Shown here: piece by piece, positions 18,100 to 27,261 of the stretch
Layout of the letters: each line of letters begins with the position of its first letter
Numbering within the stretch: the first letter of the stretch is position 1
NCBI GenBank assembly: GCA_041580235.1
Contig: JBFGEG010000001.1
Span: 62,001 to 126,000 of the forward strand
Source: JADFOJ01 sp041580235
Lineage (GTDB): Bacteria; Planctomycetota; Phycisphaerae; Phycisphaerales; SM1A02
Length of the DNA: 64,000 nucleotides
Direction of reading: 5' to 3'
Translations under genes and position numbers: made by a program
The notes under the pieces: model-generated
Databases searched by the model: none
Seen by the model: only the letters and a program-made list of their open reading frames with translations
What the model was told of the DNA's origin: nothing

Positions 18100-18278
18100 T
18101 GCGTGACCTCCTTGTGCAGGCGGCGACTGAAACGTGCCGCGTCGACGCCCGCGCGTGACAAGCACTCTCCGTCAAGACCAAGTTTCTTGAATGCGGTGAC
18201 CGCCCGGGACCCTCGGAGCTTCTCAATCGAGGTCTGATAATACCCGCCGTCACCGGGCCGGGCGACCGGTGTCGCCGT

Positions 18279-19346
18279 TCAGCCGCCGATGGCCGACATC
18301 GTCCGCGGCGGCGGCAGAAAGCCGCGCGATGAGATGCCGTGGCCGGCCTGCTTGGTCCACATGGCGTCGGCGATGAACCCGGCGAGGTCACGATCCGCGG
18401 CCGCGGCCCGCAGCAGCGGCCGCAGGTCCCACTCCTCGTGGCTGAACAGGCACGGGCGCACCTTGCCGTCGGCCGTGATCCGCAGGCGGCTGCACGCCCC
18501 GCAGAAGGGCCTGGTGACGGGGGCGATGATCCCGAGGCGGCCGGGCGCTCCGTCGGCGAAGCCGAAGCTCAGCGACGTGCTGGCCGGGTCGTCGCGATCC
18601 AGCGGCACCAGGTCGTGGCGGGCCGAGAGCTTCTGGAGCATCTCGTCGGCGCCGACGACGTCATCGCGGCTCCAGCCGCGGCCGGAGTCCAGCGGCATGT
18701 ACTCGATCAGCCGGTAGTCCACCGCGTGCTCGCGGGCGAAGTCGGCAAAGTCGGCGATCTCGTCGTCGTTGAAGCCCCGCATGACCACGGCATTGACCTT
18801 GATGGGGTCGAACCCGGCGCCGCGGGCGAGGGCGATCGCGTCCACGACGGTCCGCGGCGACGTTCTGGTCCGGGTGATGCGCTCCACGCGATCGGGCCGC
18901 AGGCTGTCGAGGCTCAGGGTCAGGCGGCTCAGCCCCTCACGACGCCAACGCGCCAGGGGCATCTCCCCCAGCCGCGAGCCGTTGGTGGTCATGGCGATGT
19001 CCGCGAAGCCGAGCCCGCCCAGGGCCGCGATGAGCTCATCGAGCTGCGGATAGAGCGTCGGCTCGCCGCCGGTGATGCGCAGCTTCTCGAGGCCGAGGCT
19101 CGCGCACACCCGACCGACGGCGACGTACTGCTCGAGCGTGAGCAGCTCCCGCTTTGGCATGTACCGGAAGTCGGGGTCCATGCAGTAGACGCAGCGGTAG
19201 TTGCAGCGGTCGGTGACGCTCAGACGGACGTCGCGGATCACCCTTCCGTGGCTGTCCACGAGGCGTCCCGGCCGGCGCGCCCCCTCCGGAGCCGGGGGTG
19301 GCGGCGGCAGATCGCTGGTCCGGAAGATGGGCAGGGCAAGGGACAC
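18279..19346 (-). CDS. moaA: GTP 3',8-cyclase MoaA (molybdenum cofactor synthesis)
   Basis: A 355-residue radical-SAM enzyme for the first step of molybdopterin synthesis. The SAM-cluster motif is CNYRCVYC, just after RLSVTDR. TGGEPTLYPQL and the C-terminal cluster cysteines (CGACSRLRITADGKVRPC) are present. The protein ends in the Gly-Gly tail (MSAIGG) that MoaA needs for activity. The annotated start is GTG 19346 with a weak ribosome site; about 30 Pro-rich residues precede the usual N-terminus, so a later start is possible. FdhD and a MOSC protein are 20 kb away; no other moa genes are in the window. Confidence 0.95.
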   Translation of the reverse strand: MSLALPIFRTSDLPPPPPAPEGARRPGRLVDSHGRVIRDVRLSVTDRCNYRCVYCMDPDFRYMPKRELLTLEQYVAVGRVCASLGLEKLRITGGEPTLYPQLDELIAALGGLGFADIAMTTNGSRLGEMPLARWRREGLSRLTLSLDSLRPDRVERITRTRTSPRTVVDAIALARGAGFDPIKVNAVVMRGFNDDEIADFADFAREHAVDYRLIEYMPLDSGRGWSRDDVVGADEMLQKLSARHDLVPLDRDDPASTSLSFGFADGAPGRLGIIAPVTRPFCGACSRLRITADGKVRPCLFSHEEWDLRPLLRAAAADRDLAGFIADAMWTKQAGHGISSRGFLPPPRTMSAIGG

Positions 19347-19611
19347 GGTCGCTCATTCTTCGCCCGCGGGGCGGCGCGGTCTCATTCTAATGGGGGCGTC
19401 GGGGCCTTGCCGACGACGATTCGGAGCACGACGCGACGGCCACGGGTGAGGACCGCAGTTCCGCCACCCACGATGACGCACCTTCATCGTCTGTCCCCAG
19501 AGTCCCTCACGGTCGGAGCTCCCCATCGTTGGCGCTCATCCTATGATCCGTGGCTCGAGCGGGACGGCATCGCAGCCCGATCCCCCGGCGGTCCTGGAGG
19601 TTGCGTTGAGC

Positions 19612-19923
19612 ATGCTTCCCGTCACGCTGGAGATCCTGACGTTGCCCGGCTGCCCCAACGCCGAGGCCATGACCGACAATCTCACCGAGGCCTGCCGCGT
19701 GCGGGGCATGTCGTGTCGTATCGAGCCGGTCAGCCTGGAGACGCTCGCCGAAACCGATCCGCGTCGAGGCTGGGGCTCGCCGACCGTCCTGCTCAACGGC
19801 GTCGACCTGATGGGCGCGACCAAGCCTCCGGGCACGAATCTCTCGTGCCGCCGCTATCCCGGTGGTGCCGTGCCCCCGGTGGATGCGATGGTCGAACGTC
19901 TGAAGGTGTGCGCGACCAGGTGA
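19612..19923 (+). CDS. Thioredoxin-fold small protein
   Basis: About 103 residues from ATG 19612; a TTG two codons earlier has better spacing from CTGGAGG, so the exact start is open. It has a thioredoxin-like beginning, VTLEILTLPGCPNAEAM, with a single Cys14 where thioredoxins have CxxC. The cis-Pro segment is GSPTVLLNGVDLMG, and a later SCRRYP motif is typical of small thioredoxin-like proteins found beside mercury or selenium functions. The reaction is unknown. The 265-nt region upstream (19347-19611) contains only the divergent start of moaA and no other recognisable feature. Confidence 0.65.
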   Translation: MLPVTLEILTLPGCPNAEAMTDNLTEACRVRGMSCRIEPVSLETLAETDPRRGWGSPTVLLNGVDLMGATKPPGTNLSCRRYPGGAVPPVDAMVERLKVCATR

Positions 19924-19932
19924 TCACCGGCC

Positions 19933-21096
19933 TCAGGAATCGGCGGGCGGTCCGGGCTTGAGCCGATCCGGGTAGAGCTTGCGGACCTTGGCCACCTTGG
20001 GAACCGCCACCGCCCGCACGTAGCCGTCGTTGGGATTGCGACGCACGTAGTCCTGGTGATAGTCCTCGGCCGGATAGAACCCGGTGAGCGGCTCCAGCGC
20101 CGTGACGATGGGGTTGTCGTAGATCCCCTGCTCGGTCAGCGCGTCGATGACCGAGCGGGCCGCGGCCTTCTGCTGCTCGTCGGCGTAGAAGACCGCGCTG
20201 CGGTACTGCGGACCGACGTCATTGCCTTGTCGGTTGAGGGTGGTGGGGTCGTGGGTGGTCAGATGCACCCGCAGCAGGTCCTCGTAGCTGATCACCGACG
20301 GGTCGTAGACGATCTGCACGACCTCGGCGTGCCTGGTCTTACCTGACGAGACGGCGCCGTATTTCGCATCGCCGGCTGATCCGCCGGCGTAACCGGACCG
20401 GGCGACAAGCACGCCGTTGATCTCCTCGAAGACCGCCTCCACGCACCAGAAGCACCCGCCGGCGAGCACCGCGGTGGCCTGCGAGGCTTGACCGGCGGCG
20501 ACCGCGGCTGCGGCGGGTTCGGCCAGCGTGGCGAGATCCTTGGTCGCCGTGAATCCCAGCGCCGCCGAGTTGATGCAGTATCGAAGGCCGGTGGGACGGG
20601 GCCCGTCGTTGAACACGTGCCCCAGGTGACCGTTGCACCGCGCACAGAGTATCTCGGTGCGCACCATGCCCAGGCCGCGATCAACGTGCTCGGCGACATT
20701 GTCGGCGGCGATCGGCTGATAGAAGCTCGGCCAGCCGGTGCCGGACTTGAACTTGGTCGTCGATGCGAACAGCGGCAGCCGGCAGCCGGCGCAGATGTAC
20801 ACCCCCTCGGCGGCGTTGCCAAGCAGAGCGCCGGTGAACGGTCGCTCCGTGCCCGCCTCGCGGAGAATGTGGAATTGCTCGGGTGTCAGCGTCTCGCGCC
20901 ACTCCTGCGGCGTCCTGTCAACGGAGTCCATCGCCACCGGCCCCACGAGCTCGCCCTTGTCGTTGTAGACATGAACCAGCGCGACGCGCCCGTCCGGCGG
21001 TGTCCGCGGCTCCGGCGGCGACCCGTCGATCGAAACGACCACGACGGCCAGCAGGGAAAGCAAGACAATCACCAGAATGACCTCCCGAAGTCGCAT
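19933..21096 (-). CDS. msrBA: Membrane-anchored MsrB-MsrA fusion methionine sulfoxide reductase
   Basis: A 387-residue bifunctional repair enzyme. GGAGAAG precedes ATG 21096. An N-terminal hydrophobic segment (VILVIVLLSLLAVVVVSI) is a signal or anchor, so it should act outside the cytoplasm. MsrB is first (about 60-185), with zinc CxxC pairs (CAGC, CARC), SGTGWPSF and the catalytic Cys in RYCINSAAL. MsrA follows (about 205-375) with its active-site GGCFWCVEAVFE, SGYAGG and EDYHQDY. MsrB reduces the R and MsrA the S epimer of methionine sulfoxide. Confidence 0.95.
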   Translation of the reverse strand: MRLREVILVIVLLSLLAVVVVSIDGSPPEPRTPPDGRVALVHVYNDKGELVGPVAMDSVDRTPQEWRETLTPEQFHILREAGTERPFTGALLGNAAEGVYICAGCRLPLFASTTKFKSGTGWPSFYQPIAADNVAEHVDRGLGMVRTEILCARCNGHLGHVFNDGPRPTGLRYCINSAALGFTATKDLATLAEPAAAAVAAGQASQATAVLAGGCFWCVEAVFEEINGVLVARSGYAGGSAGDAKYGAVSSGKTRHAEVVQIVYDPSVISYEDLLRVHLTTHDPTTLNRQGNDVGPQYRSAVFYADEQQKAAARSVIDALTEQGIYDNPIVTALEPLTGFYPAEDYHQDYVRRNPNDGYVRAVAVPKVAKVRKLYPDRLKPGPPADS

Positions 21097-21175
21097 GTCG
21101 CTTCTCCTTACCTAACAACCCGGCCGTCGGGGATCTTATTCTCGCCATTGATCCGCAGAAAGCCGGGATTCACGG

Positions 21176-21931
21176 TCAGTCAAACGCCCCGATGGCGACG
21201 TCCATGAGGTAGTGGACGACGCCGATCCAGATCACGTCGCGGCTCCGCTCCAGCGTGAAGAGCACGACGAAGGCGATCAAGACGGTGACCATGACGGAGG
21301 CGACCATGGCCGGGGTCCCCAGGCCGCTTTCGAGCTGGCGGGGGATGTGGGCCGCGGCCAGGAGCAGCCCCGGCGCGATCCGGGCCGTCCACCGGCCCAG
21401 GGCCCAGCGCAGACGCACGTACGCGAACGCCAGGGCCACGCCTTCGAGAAAGACCGGCACGACGTTGCGGACGTTGTCGATCCGCACCGTGTCGAGGGCG
21501 ATCCCCGGCAGCCGGACGATCTCGCCCCGCAGCAGCACGTACGTCACGACGGCGAGCGTGCCGAGGAAGAGCCCGGCGGCGAGCTTGACGGGCAGCCCCG
21601 CGGGCCACAGATAGATCGTCCGGATGGACTGATCCCGGTGGGCGAGGATCACGACGATCGGGCAGTAGATCAGCAGGTTGTTGAACTGCCACAGCACGTC
21701 GCCCGCCCACCCCTCGGGCTCCGGCAGGAGCCACCCTTGACGCCACACCCAGCCCAGTCCCAGGATCGACGCGGCGGCCACCACGACCATCGCCAGGTCC
21801 AGCCATTTGTGCTCGGTCCTCAGGGGCTCGGGCGACGGCCACCAGGGTCGGGTCAGTCGATACCCGCCCAGCCAGCCGCCGCACGCGACGAGATAGGCCG
21901 CGGCGAGGGGGACGAGCAGCGTCCAGCTCAC
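21176..21931 (-). CDS. CPBP-like intramembrane protease homolog (divergent)
   Basis: A 251-residue membrane protein with about seven hydrophobic segments. Its GTG start overlaps the RND stop as GTGA, so translation is coupled. Three spaced motifs recall CPBP/Abi metalloproteases: EGVALAFAYVRLR (motif 1, but the usual second Glu is Gly), LLLAAAHIPRQ (His) and VVHYLMDVAIG (HxxxD). The changed motif 1 makes proteolytic activity uncertain. Being the last gene of an efflux operon suggests a role tied to the pump or to envelope stress, but this is inference. Confidence 0.6.
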   Translation of the reverse strand: MSWTLLVPLAAAYLVACGGWLGGYRLTRPWWPSPEPLRTEHKWLDLAMVVVAAASILGLGWVWRQGWLLPEPEGWAGDVLWQFNNLLIYCPIVVILAHRDQSIRTIYLWPAGLPVKLAAGLFLGTLAVVTYVLLRGEIVRLPGIALDTVRIDNVRNVVPVFLEGVALAFAYVRLRWALGRWTARIAPGLLLAAAHIPRQLESGLGTPAMVASVMVTVLIAFVVLFTLERSRDVIWIGVVHYLMDVAIGAFD

Positions 21932-24900
21932 TTGCGGGTCGCGCCGGCAGGGATGCCCCCGGGCCGGGGCCTTCTGGACACCTCGATCTCCACCTCGGCC
22001 GTCTCGACGGGCTGCGGGCGACGCAGCCACTGCTGAAAGTCGACGATCAGGCTCAGCAGCAGAGGCGTCAGGAAGATCGTGAAGACCGTCGACACCAGCA
22101 GCCCGCCGACCACGACGCTGCCCAGTCCGCGGTACAGCTCCGATCCCGACCCGGGCATGAGCACCAGCGGTGCCATGCCGCCGATCGACGTGAAGGTGCT
22201 CATGAAGATGGGGCGGATCCGGGTGCGCACCGCCTCGGCGATGGCCCGTCGCGGCTCCAGCGGGCCGTGAAGGCCGTGCCCCAGGTCAACCTTGTCGCTC
22301 ATGAAGTTGATCGCCTGGTGCACGATGAGGATGGCGTTGTTGACCACGACGCCGATCAGGATCACGAATCCCAGCATGGTGAGAATGTCCATCTTCTGCA
22401 CCGGCATGTAGCGGCTCGCCTCGCTCCACCCGCTGACGATGGCGAGGGCGACGAAGCCGCCGAGCGTCGCCAGCGGCACGCTGAACATGATCACCAGCGG
22501 CCGCAGGAAGCTCTGGAAGAGCACGCACATCAGCAGGTAGACAACGCCGAGGGCAAGGACCAGCGAGCTGCCGAGCGTGCCCAGCAGCGTGCCGTCGCCG
22601 AGCAGGGCCGCTTTGACCTCCTGGAGCTTGCTCGCCGAGCCCGCCAGCGTCGTGGCCACCCGCGGCGGGATCGCGCCGCCGGCGCGAAGGCCCTCCACGA
22701 GCTGCTCGAGGTCGTTCATCGCGGCCTCGAGCGGCATGCCGTCCGGCGGTGTCACCTCGAAGCTCACGGAGCGCTGCCGCCCGACACGCGCGATCTGCTC
22801 ATGCGTGCCCACGCGGCGGATGCTCGCCACCGAACCAAGAGGAACCACTCGACCCGCCGGCGTGGCGATGGGCAGGTCATCGAGGCCCGCGATCACCTCC
22901 TGGTCGACGGCCTCCTGAGAGATGATCTTGAGGTCGATCGACTCGCCGCCAAGGTGGTACTCGTCGATGATGGCACCGTCGCCGGCCGCCCGCACGGCCA
23001 GACCGAGGTCGTTGGTGGTCAGCCCCAGCTCGCTGAGCCTGACCAGGTCCGGCACGACCTGCAACTCAGGAGCGGGAAGCATGAAGTTGCTGGGCACGGG
23101 TTGGATCTGCATGTACTTGCCGCTGCCGAACAGCGTGCCCATGACCTTCTGGGCGGCGCCGCTGACCTCGTCCAGGTCGGGGCCGGCCAGCTGCAGCTTG
23201 ACGGCCGAGCCGGTGGAGCCCCCGAGCTGGAACAGCGGCACCTGCAGCGGGAACGCGAACACGCCGGGGATCACGTCGGGCCGCGTGGCGAAATTGAACA
23301 GGTCGATCAGGTCGACCACCCGCTTGGGTTCGTCGCTGACCGCGCCGTGAAACAGGATGTTCTCGAACTTCACCAGGAAGTAGTTCTGGATCGACGGCGG
23401 CCGCACCGTGATGTCCCCGGCCGGCACTTCGGGCAACGCCGCCACCGCCTCTTCGTAAGCGTCCCGGTCACGATCCTTGAGAAGGCCCGCCTCCCAGAAC
23501 GGCCTCATCGTCTGCTCGATCCGATCGGCCATCTCGTTGTACTGGGCGACGTTGTAGCCGGGGGGCGGAATGATCAGGCCGAAGACCAGGTTACGGTTGC
23601 CGCGCGGCAGGTAGTCCGACGGCGGCATGAGCTGCCACGTCCCCAGCAGGGACACCGCGGTAAGGGCGACGATCACCGCCACTCTCGCCGCGGTGCTGCC
23701 GCAGATCCAGTAGACGAACAGGCCGATCGCGCCCGGCAGCCCGCCCCGCGGCACATCCGCGGCGCCGGCATGCGCGCTGGCCGTGTCGCGCATGCGGAGC
23801 ACGCGGGCCGCGGCGGCAGGGATCAGCGTGATGGAGATGACCAGGCTCAGGGCCACCGCCGCGCAAATGACCAGCGAGATGTCGCGGAACAGCTGCCCCG
23901 CTTCCTCCTGGATGAGCAGGATGGGGACGAACACGACGATCGTGGTGAGCGTCGAGGCGAGCACGGCTCCCCACACCTCCCGGGCCCCGTCGTAGGCGGC
24001 CTGGAGGCGGGGCTTGCCCATCTCCAGGTGGCGGAAGATGTTCTCCAGTACGACGATGGCGTTGTCGACGACCATCCCGACCGCGAACGCCATGCCTGCG
24101 AGACTGATGACGTTGACACTGCGGCCCAACGCGACCATGCCCACCACGGCCCCCAGGACCGAGATGGGGATGGCCAGCGCGATGATCCCCACCGTACGAA
24201 TGGAACGCAGGAAGAGGATCAGCACGATCGTGGCCAGTGCGCCGCCGATCCAGATGTTGTTGCGGACCAGGGCCAGGGCGTCGTCGATATAGACCGTCTG
24301 GTCGTACACCTGGGTGAGCGTCAGCGTCCCGTTGAGGCCCAGCCGTCGTGCCTCGGTATCCAGCAGCCCTTCGGGCTCGTTGAGCCGGGTCACCTCCGCC
24401 TGCAGGGCCGTCATGACCTTCATCACGTTGGAGCCGATCTCGCGCTCCGCGTTGATGGCGATCACCGGCACGCCCCGCGACCGCACGAACCCCGTGGGCT
24501 CCTTGAAGGTGTGCACGACGTCGGCGACGTCACGGACGAGCACCTGCCCCGCGTCGCTGTGGGCGACGACGGTGTTCTCGATCTGCTCCAGCGAGTCGAA
24601 CTGGCCGATCGTACGCACCCGGACGTCGAGCTTGCCGTCGGCCAGCTGGCCGGCGGAGATGTTCTGGTTCGTATCGCGGATCACCCGGGCGAACTCCGTC
24701 GGCGACACGCCGAACTGGGCCATACTCGCCGTGTCGACGCGGATCTGCAGCTCACGCTCCCGGCCGCCGAGCACGTTGATCTCGGCGATGCCCGCGACCC
24801 GTTCCAGGGCCGGCTCGATCCGGTCCAACGCGAAGTCACGCAGCACACGCACATCGAAGTCGGGATCGGTCGTGCCGAAGACGATCCAGGCGATGTAGTC

Positions 24901-25305
24901 CCGGTGCTCCCGGTCGGTGGCCTGGACCACCGGCTCGTCCACGTTGTCCGGGTAATCCGGCACCTCCCGGAGCTTGTCGCTCACCTCGCGCAGCGCCTCG
25001 CTCTTGTCGGTGCCCGTGTAGAACTCCAGCCGGATCTGGCCCAGGCTCTGCTGGCACGAGCTCGTCATGAGCCGGAGGTTGCTGAGACCCAGCAGCCGCT
25101 CCTCCTGCTTGTCGATGACGTTCTGCTCGACCTCCTGGGGGCTGGCGCCCTCCCAGAAGGTGGTCACGGTGACGATGGTGCTGTCGACGCTGGGCGTGAG
25201 CTGGATGGGCACCCGCCGGATGGCGAGCACGCCCGACATCACGATGAGGATGACCCCGACGGCTACGGTCACCGGCTGCTGAATCGCCAGCCGAATGATG
25301 TTCAT
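21928..25305 (-). CDS. RND multidrug efflux permease (AcrB/HAE1-like)
   Basis: A 1125-residue inner-membrane proton-driven exporter. It begins MNIIRLAIQQPVTVAVG, followed by the porter head sequence IRRVPIQLTP. TM4 contains GMAFAVGMVVDNAIVVLEN; the proton-relay Asp is kept, but the neighbour that is Asp in AcrB is Asn, as in several HAE1 pumps. TM10-12 has GFVILIGVVVNNAILIVHQ. Length is slightly above the family norm. ATG 25305 overlaps the stop of the fusion-protein gene as ATGA. No outer-membrane channel gene is nearby, so the TolC-type partner must be encoded elsewhere. Expression should be controlled by the TetR gene that heads the operon. Confidence 0.95.
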   Translation of the reverse strand: MNIIRLAIQQPVTVAVGVILIVMSGVLAIRRVPIQLTPSVDSTIVTVTTFWEGASPQEVEQNVIDKQEERLLGLSNLRLMTSSCQQSLGQIRLEFYTGTDKSEALREVSDKLREVPDYPDNVDEPVVQATDREHRDYIAWIVFGTTDPDFDVRVLRDFALDRIEPALERVAGIAEINVLGGRERELQIRVDTASMAQFGVSPTEFARVIRDTNQNISAGQLADGKLDVRVRTIGQFDSLEQIENTVVAHSDAGQVLVRDVADVVHTFKEPTGFVRSRGVPVIAINAEREIGSNVMKVMTALQAEVTRLNEPEGLLDTEARRLGLNGTLTLTQVYDQTVYIDDALALVRNNIWIGGALATIVLILFLRSIRTVGIIALAIPISVLGAVVGMVALGRSVNVISLAGMAFAVGMVVDNAIVVLENIFRHLEMGKPRLQAAYDGAREVWGAVLASTLTTIVVFVPILLIQEEAGQLFRDISLVICAAVALSLVISITLIPAAAARVLRMRDTASAHAGAADVPRGGLPGAIGLFVYWICGSTAARVAVIVALTAVSLLGTWQLMPPSDYLPRGNRNLVFGLIIPPPGYNVAQYNEMADRIEQTMRPFWEAGLLKDRDRDAYEEAVAALPEVPAGDITVRPPSIQNYFLVKFENILFHGAVSDEPKRVVDLIDLFNFATRPDVIPGVFAFPLQVPLFQLGGSTGSAVKLQLAGPDLDEVSGAAQKVMGTLFGSGKYMQIQPVPSNFMLPAPELQVVPDLVRLSELGLTTNDLGLAVRAAGDGAIIDEYHLGGESIDLKIISQEAVDQEVIAGLDDLPIATPAGRVVPLGSVASIRRVGTHEQIARVGRQRSVSFEVTPPDGMPLEAAMNDLEQLVEGLRAGGAIPPRVATTLAGSASKLQEVKAALLGDGTLLGTLGSSLVLALGVVYLLMCVLFQSFLRPLVIMFSVPLATLGGFVALAIVSGWSEASRYMPVQKMDILTMLGFVILIGVVVNNAILIVHQAINFMSDKVDLGHGLHGPLEPRRAIAEAVRTRIRPIFMSTFTSIGGMAPLVLMPGSGSELYRGLGSVVVGGLLVSTVFTIFLTPLLLSLIVDFQQWLRRPQPVETAEVEIEVSRRPRPGGIPAGATRK

Positions 25306-26483
25306 CGCTGGCCTTCCGTTGCTGCCGCCGGGCCGTCGCCACGCTCGACGGGCTCGATCGGCATCATGGGGAAGAGACGCTCGTTGCCCTCGACCACGAC
25401 GAGATCACCGGGCTCGAGCCCGCGCGCCTCGACGGCCATCCGATCGCCGAGGGGAAACAGCGTCTTGACCTTCTGCGGCACGGCCTGGGCCGGCCCCGTC
25501 CCCGGACCCACCCCCGGCGGCCCGCCGCCGCGGGCCACGTACACGAAGGGGCCCGCGTCGTTGTGAAGGACGGCGTCCTTGGAGACGGTCAGCCGGTCGA
25601 TGGAGCCGGCGGTCGGGATCCACGCCGACAGGGACATGCCCGGCGTGAGCCGGCCGCCGGCATTCTCCAGCGTCGCGACGACGTAGAACGACCGTGCCCG
25701 CGGGTCCACCAGGGGCACGACCCGCGTGCGCGCGGTTCTGACCACGCGAGCGGACGCCTCGAAGGCGATGGCGATCTCCACCGGCCCCTCCGCCGCCGCT
25801 TCGAAGTATCGTTGGGGGACGTCGAGCCACGCTTCGATCTCGCCGACCGAAACGAGCTCCGCCAGCGGCGCACCCGTGGCGACCCACTCGCCGAGCTCGG
25901 CATGCTTGGCGACAACCACGCCGTCGAAGGGCGCGACGACCGTCATGTCCTCGAGCCGCTCCCGGAGAAGCTCGGCCTTGGCCTTGGTCACCTCCAGCTG
26001 GCGCCGGCCCTGGCGGGTGATGGCCGCCGCGATTCGAGCCAGCGCTTCGGCGTCGAGCATCTCCTTGACGTTGGCGGCGCCGCGCTCGGCCGACTTGCGG
26101 TAGAGCTCGAGCTCCTCCTCGCGCCACGACTGCGTCGCCTGACGCTCGTCGAGGATGCTCTGGACGGCGAGGACGTCGGCTTCGGCCTGCTGGAGGGCGA
26201 TCTCCAGCCGGCGGCTGTCGAGCACCGCCAGCACGTCGCCGGCCGCGACACGCCGGCCCTCCCTGACGGGCAGATCCACGACGAGGCCCTCTTCCTGCGT
26301 CGCCACCCGGGAGCGACGCACCGCCCGCAGCTCGCCCGTCACGCGGCGATGCTCCTGCACCGACTCGCGGCGCACGGCGTCCACGGTGACCGCGGTCGCC
26401 TGGCCGCCGGGCTGGGCGCCGACGGACGGCACCACGGCCATCGCGATCAGGAGCCCCCAGACGAGAAAACGGCGATCATTCAT
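25302..26483 (-). CDS. RND efflux membrane fusion protein (HlyD/AcrA family)
   Basis: About 393 residues. The start at 26483 overlaps the TetR stop (ATGAATGA, 8 nt). It has a signal peptide (FLVWGLLIAMAVVPSVGAQ). Lipoyl half-motifs are GLVVDLPVREGRRVAAGDVLAVLD and APFDGVVVAKHAELGEWVATGAPLAELV, separated by an alpha-hairpin of about 110 residues. Beta-barrel and membrane-proximal domains follow (TPGMSLSAWIPT). It bridges the RND pump to an outer-membrane channel. No N-terminal lipobox Cys is present, so it is probably not a lipoprotein. Confidence 0.93.
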   Translation of the reverse strand: MNDRRFLVWGLLIAMAVVPSVGAQPGGQATAVTVDAVRRESVQEHRRVTGELRAVRRSRVATQEEGLVVDLPVREGRRVAAGDVLAVLDSRRLEIALQQAEADVLAVQSILDERQATQSWREEELELYRKSAERGAANVKEMLDAEALARIAAAITRQGRRQLEVTKAKAELLRERLEDMTVVAPFDGVVVAKHAELGEWVATGAPLAELVSVGEIEAWLDVPQRYFEAAAEGPVEIAIAFEASARVVRTARTRVVPLVDPRARSFYVVATLENAGGRLTPGMSLSAWIPTAGSIDRLTVSKDAVLHNDAGPFVYVARGGGPPGVGPGTGPAQAVPQKVKTLFPLGDRMAVEARGLEPGDLVVVEGNERLFPMMPIEPVERGDGPAAATEGQR

Positions 26484-27171
26484 GGGGCGGGCCTCCGGGA
26501 ATGCGATCATTGTTGGCCGCCGCGAGGGCTCGGTCGATGACGCGTGGCGGGCAGCCGAGACCGGCCAGCGAGAACCGCGCAATGTGGTCGGCGATGCTTC
26601 GGATCCGCGCCCGGTTCGACAGGTCGCCGATCGCCATGCGCTCCAGCACGGGCCGGAAGACGCGGTAGTGGAGGATCTGGCCCAGGATGCTCTGGGCGAA
26701 GAACGACAGCTCCTGCCGGCTCGCGTCGGGCTTGAGGACCCGCAGGGCGGCCACGATCCGGTCCTCGTGCGGCTGAATGAAGTCGCGCACCACCGAGTCG
26801 ATCGCCTCGCTCGGCTCGGCCGCCTCGTGCAGGATGAGGCTGGCCGCGGTGTCGGCGGTCTCGGGGTCCAGTCGCCGAGCGAGGAATCGGGCAATGAACT
26901 CGACCAGCAAGGTCGCCGCCTTGAGGGGGGTGGCCGGACACTCCAGGAGTACTTCCCACGGCGCGGCGGTTTCGCGCCGCTCCATCGCGCGGCGGACCGC
27001 CTCGGTGTACAGCCCGCTCTTGGAGCCGAAGTGGTACTTGATGGCGGCGACGTTGGCCCCGGCGTGCTCGACGATCTCACGGATCCCCACCGCGGCATAG
27101 CCCTTTTGGCTGAACAGCGTCTCCGCGGCGTCGAGCAGGGCCATACGGGTGTCGACGTGAACCTGGGACAT
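26476..27171 (-). CDS. TetR family repressor of the efflux operon (CerR-like)
   Basis: About 231 residues from ATG 27171; a start at 27207 would lie inside the operator. The helix-turn-helix is at about residues 10-55: ALLDAAETLFSQKGYAAVGIREI, then GANVAAIKYHFGSKSGLYTEAV. The rest is the ligand and dimer domain, of the CerR-type C-terminal family. It is the first gene of the operon with the MFP, RND and CPBP-like genes. A near-perfect 22-bp palindrome 28 nt upstream is its likely operator, giving autoregulated control of efflux. The inducing ligand is unknown. Confidence 0.92.
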   Translation of the reverse strand: MSQVHVDTRMALLDAAETLFSQKGYAAVGIREIVEHAGANVAAIKYHFGSKSGLYTEAVRRAMERRETAAPWEVLLECPATPLKAATLLVEFIARFLARRLDPETADTAASLILHEAAEPSEAIDSVVRDFIQPHEDRIVAALRVLKPDASRQELSFFAQSILGQILHYRVFRPVLERMAIGDLSNRARIRSIADHIARFSLAGLGCPPRVIDRALAAANNDRIPGGPPHE

Positions 27172-27198
27172 CGTGTGCCATGGTAGGCCCGGCGCGGA

Positions 27199-27220
27199 TT
27201 CAATCAAGCGATTGTTTGAA
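27199..27220 (-). promoter_or_regulatory. Palindromic TetR operator before the efflux operon
   Basis: On the + strand the site starts TTCAATCAAGCGATTG and ends TTTGAA. Written symmetrically it is TTCAAwCAAkCGmTTGwTTGAA, 18 of 22 positions matching their own reverse complement. It is A/T-rich against a very GC-rich background and lies 28 nt upstream of the TetR start, where a repressor would block transcription. It also decides the TetR start, since an alternative start at 27207 falls within it. Confidence 0.8.
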
Positions 27221-27261
27221 TGGGCGCGGGCGGCCGCGACGGCCTCGACGCGAAGCCCCGG

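Noticed and set aside
25367..25460. GGGGAA sequences in the fusion-protein gene as extra island boxes
   Set aside because: They lack the CCC arm at the right distance and lie inside coding sequence.
22267..25566. 1099-codon open frame antisense to the RND pump
   Set aside because: High GC leaves the antisense frame free of stops. The product is His/Asp/Arg-rich with no known motif, while the opposite strand is a complete RND pump.
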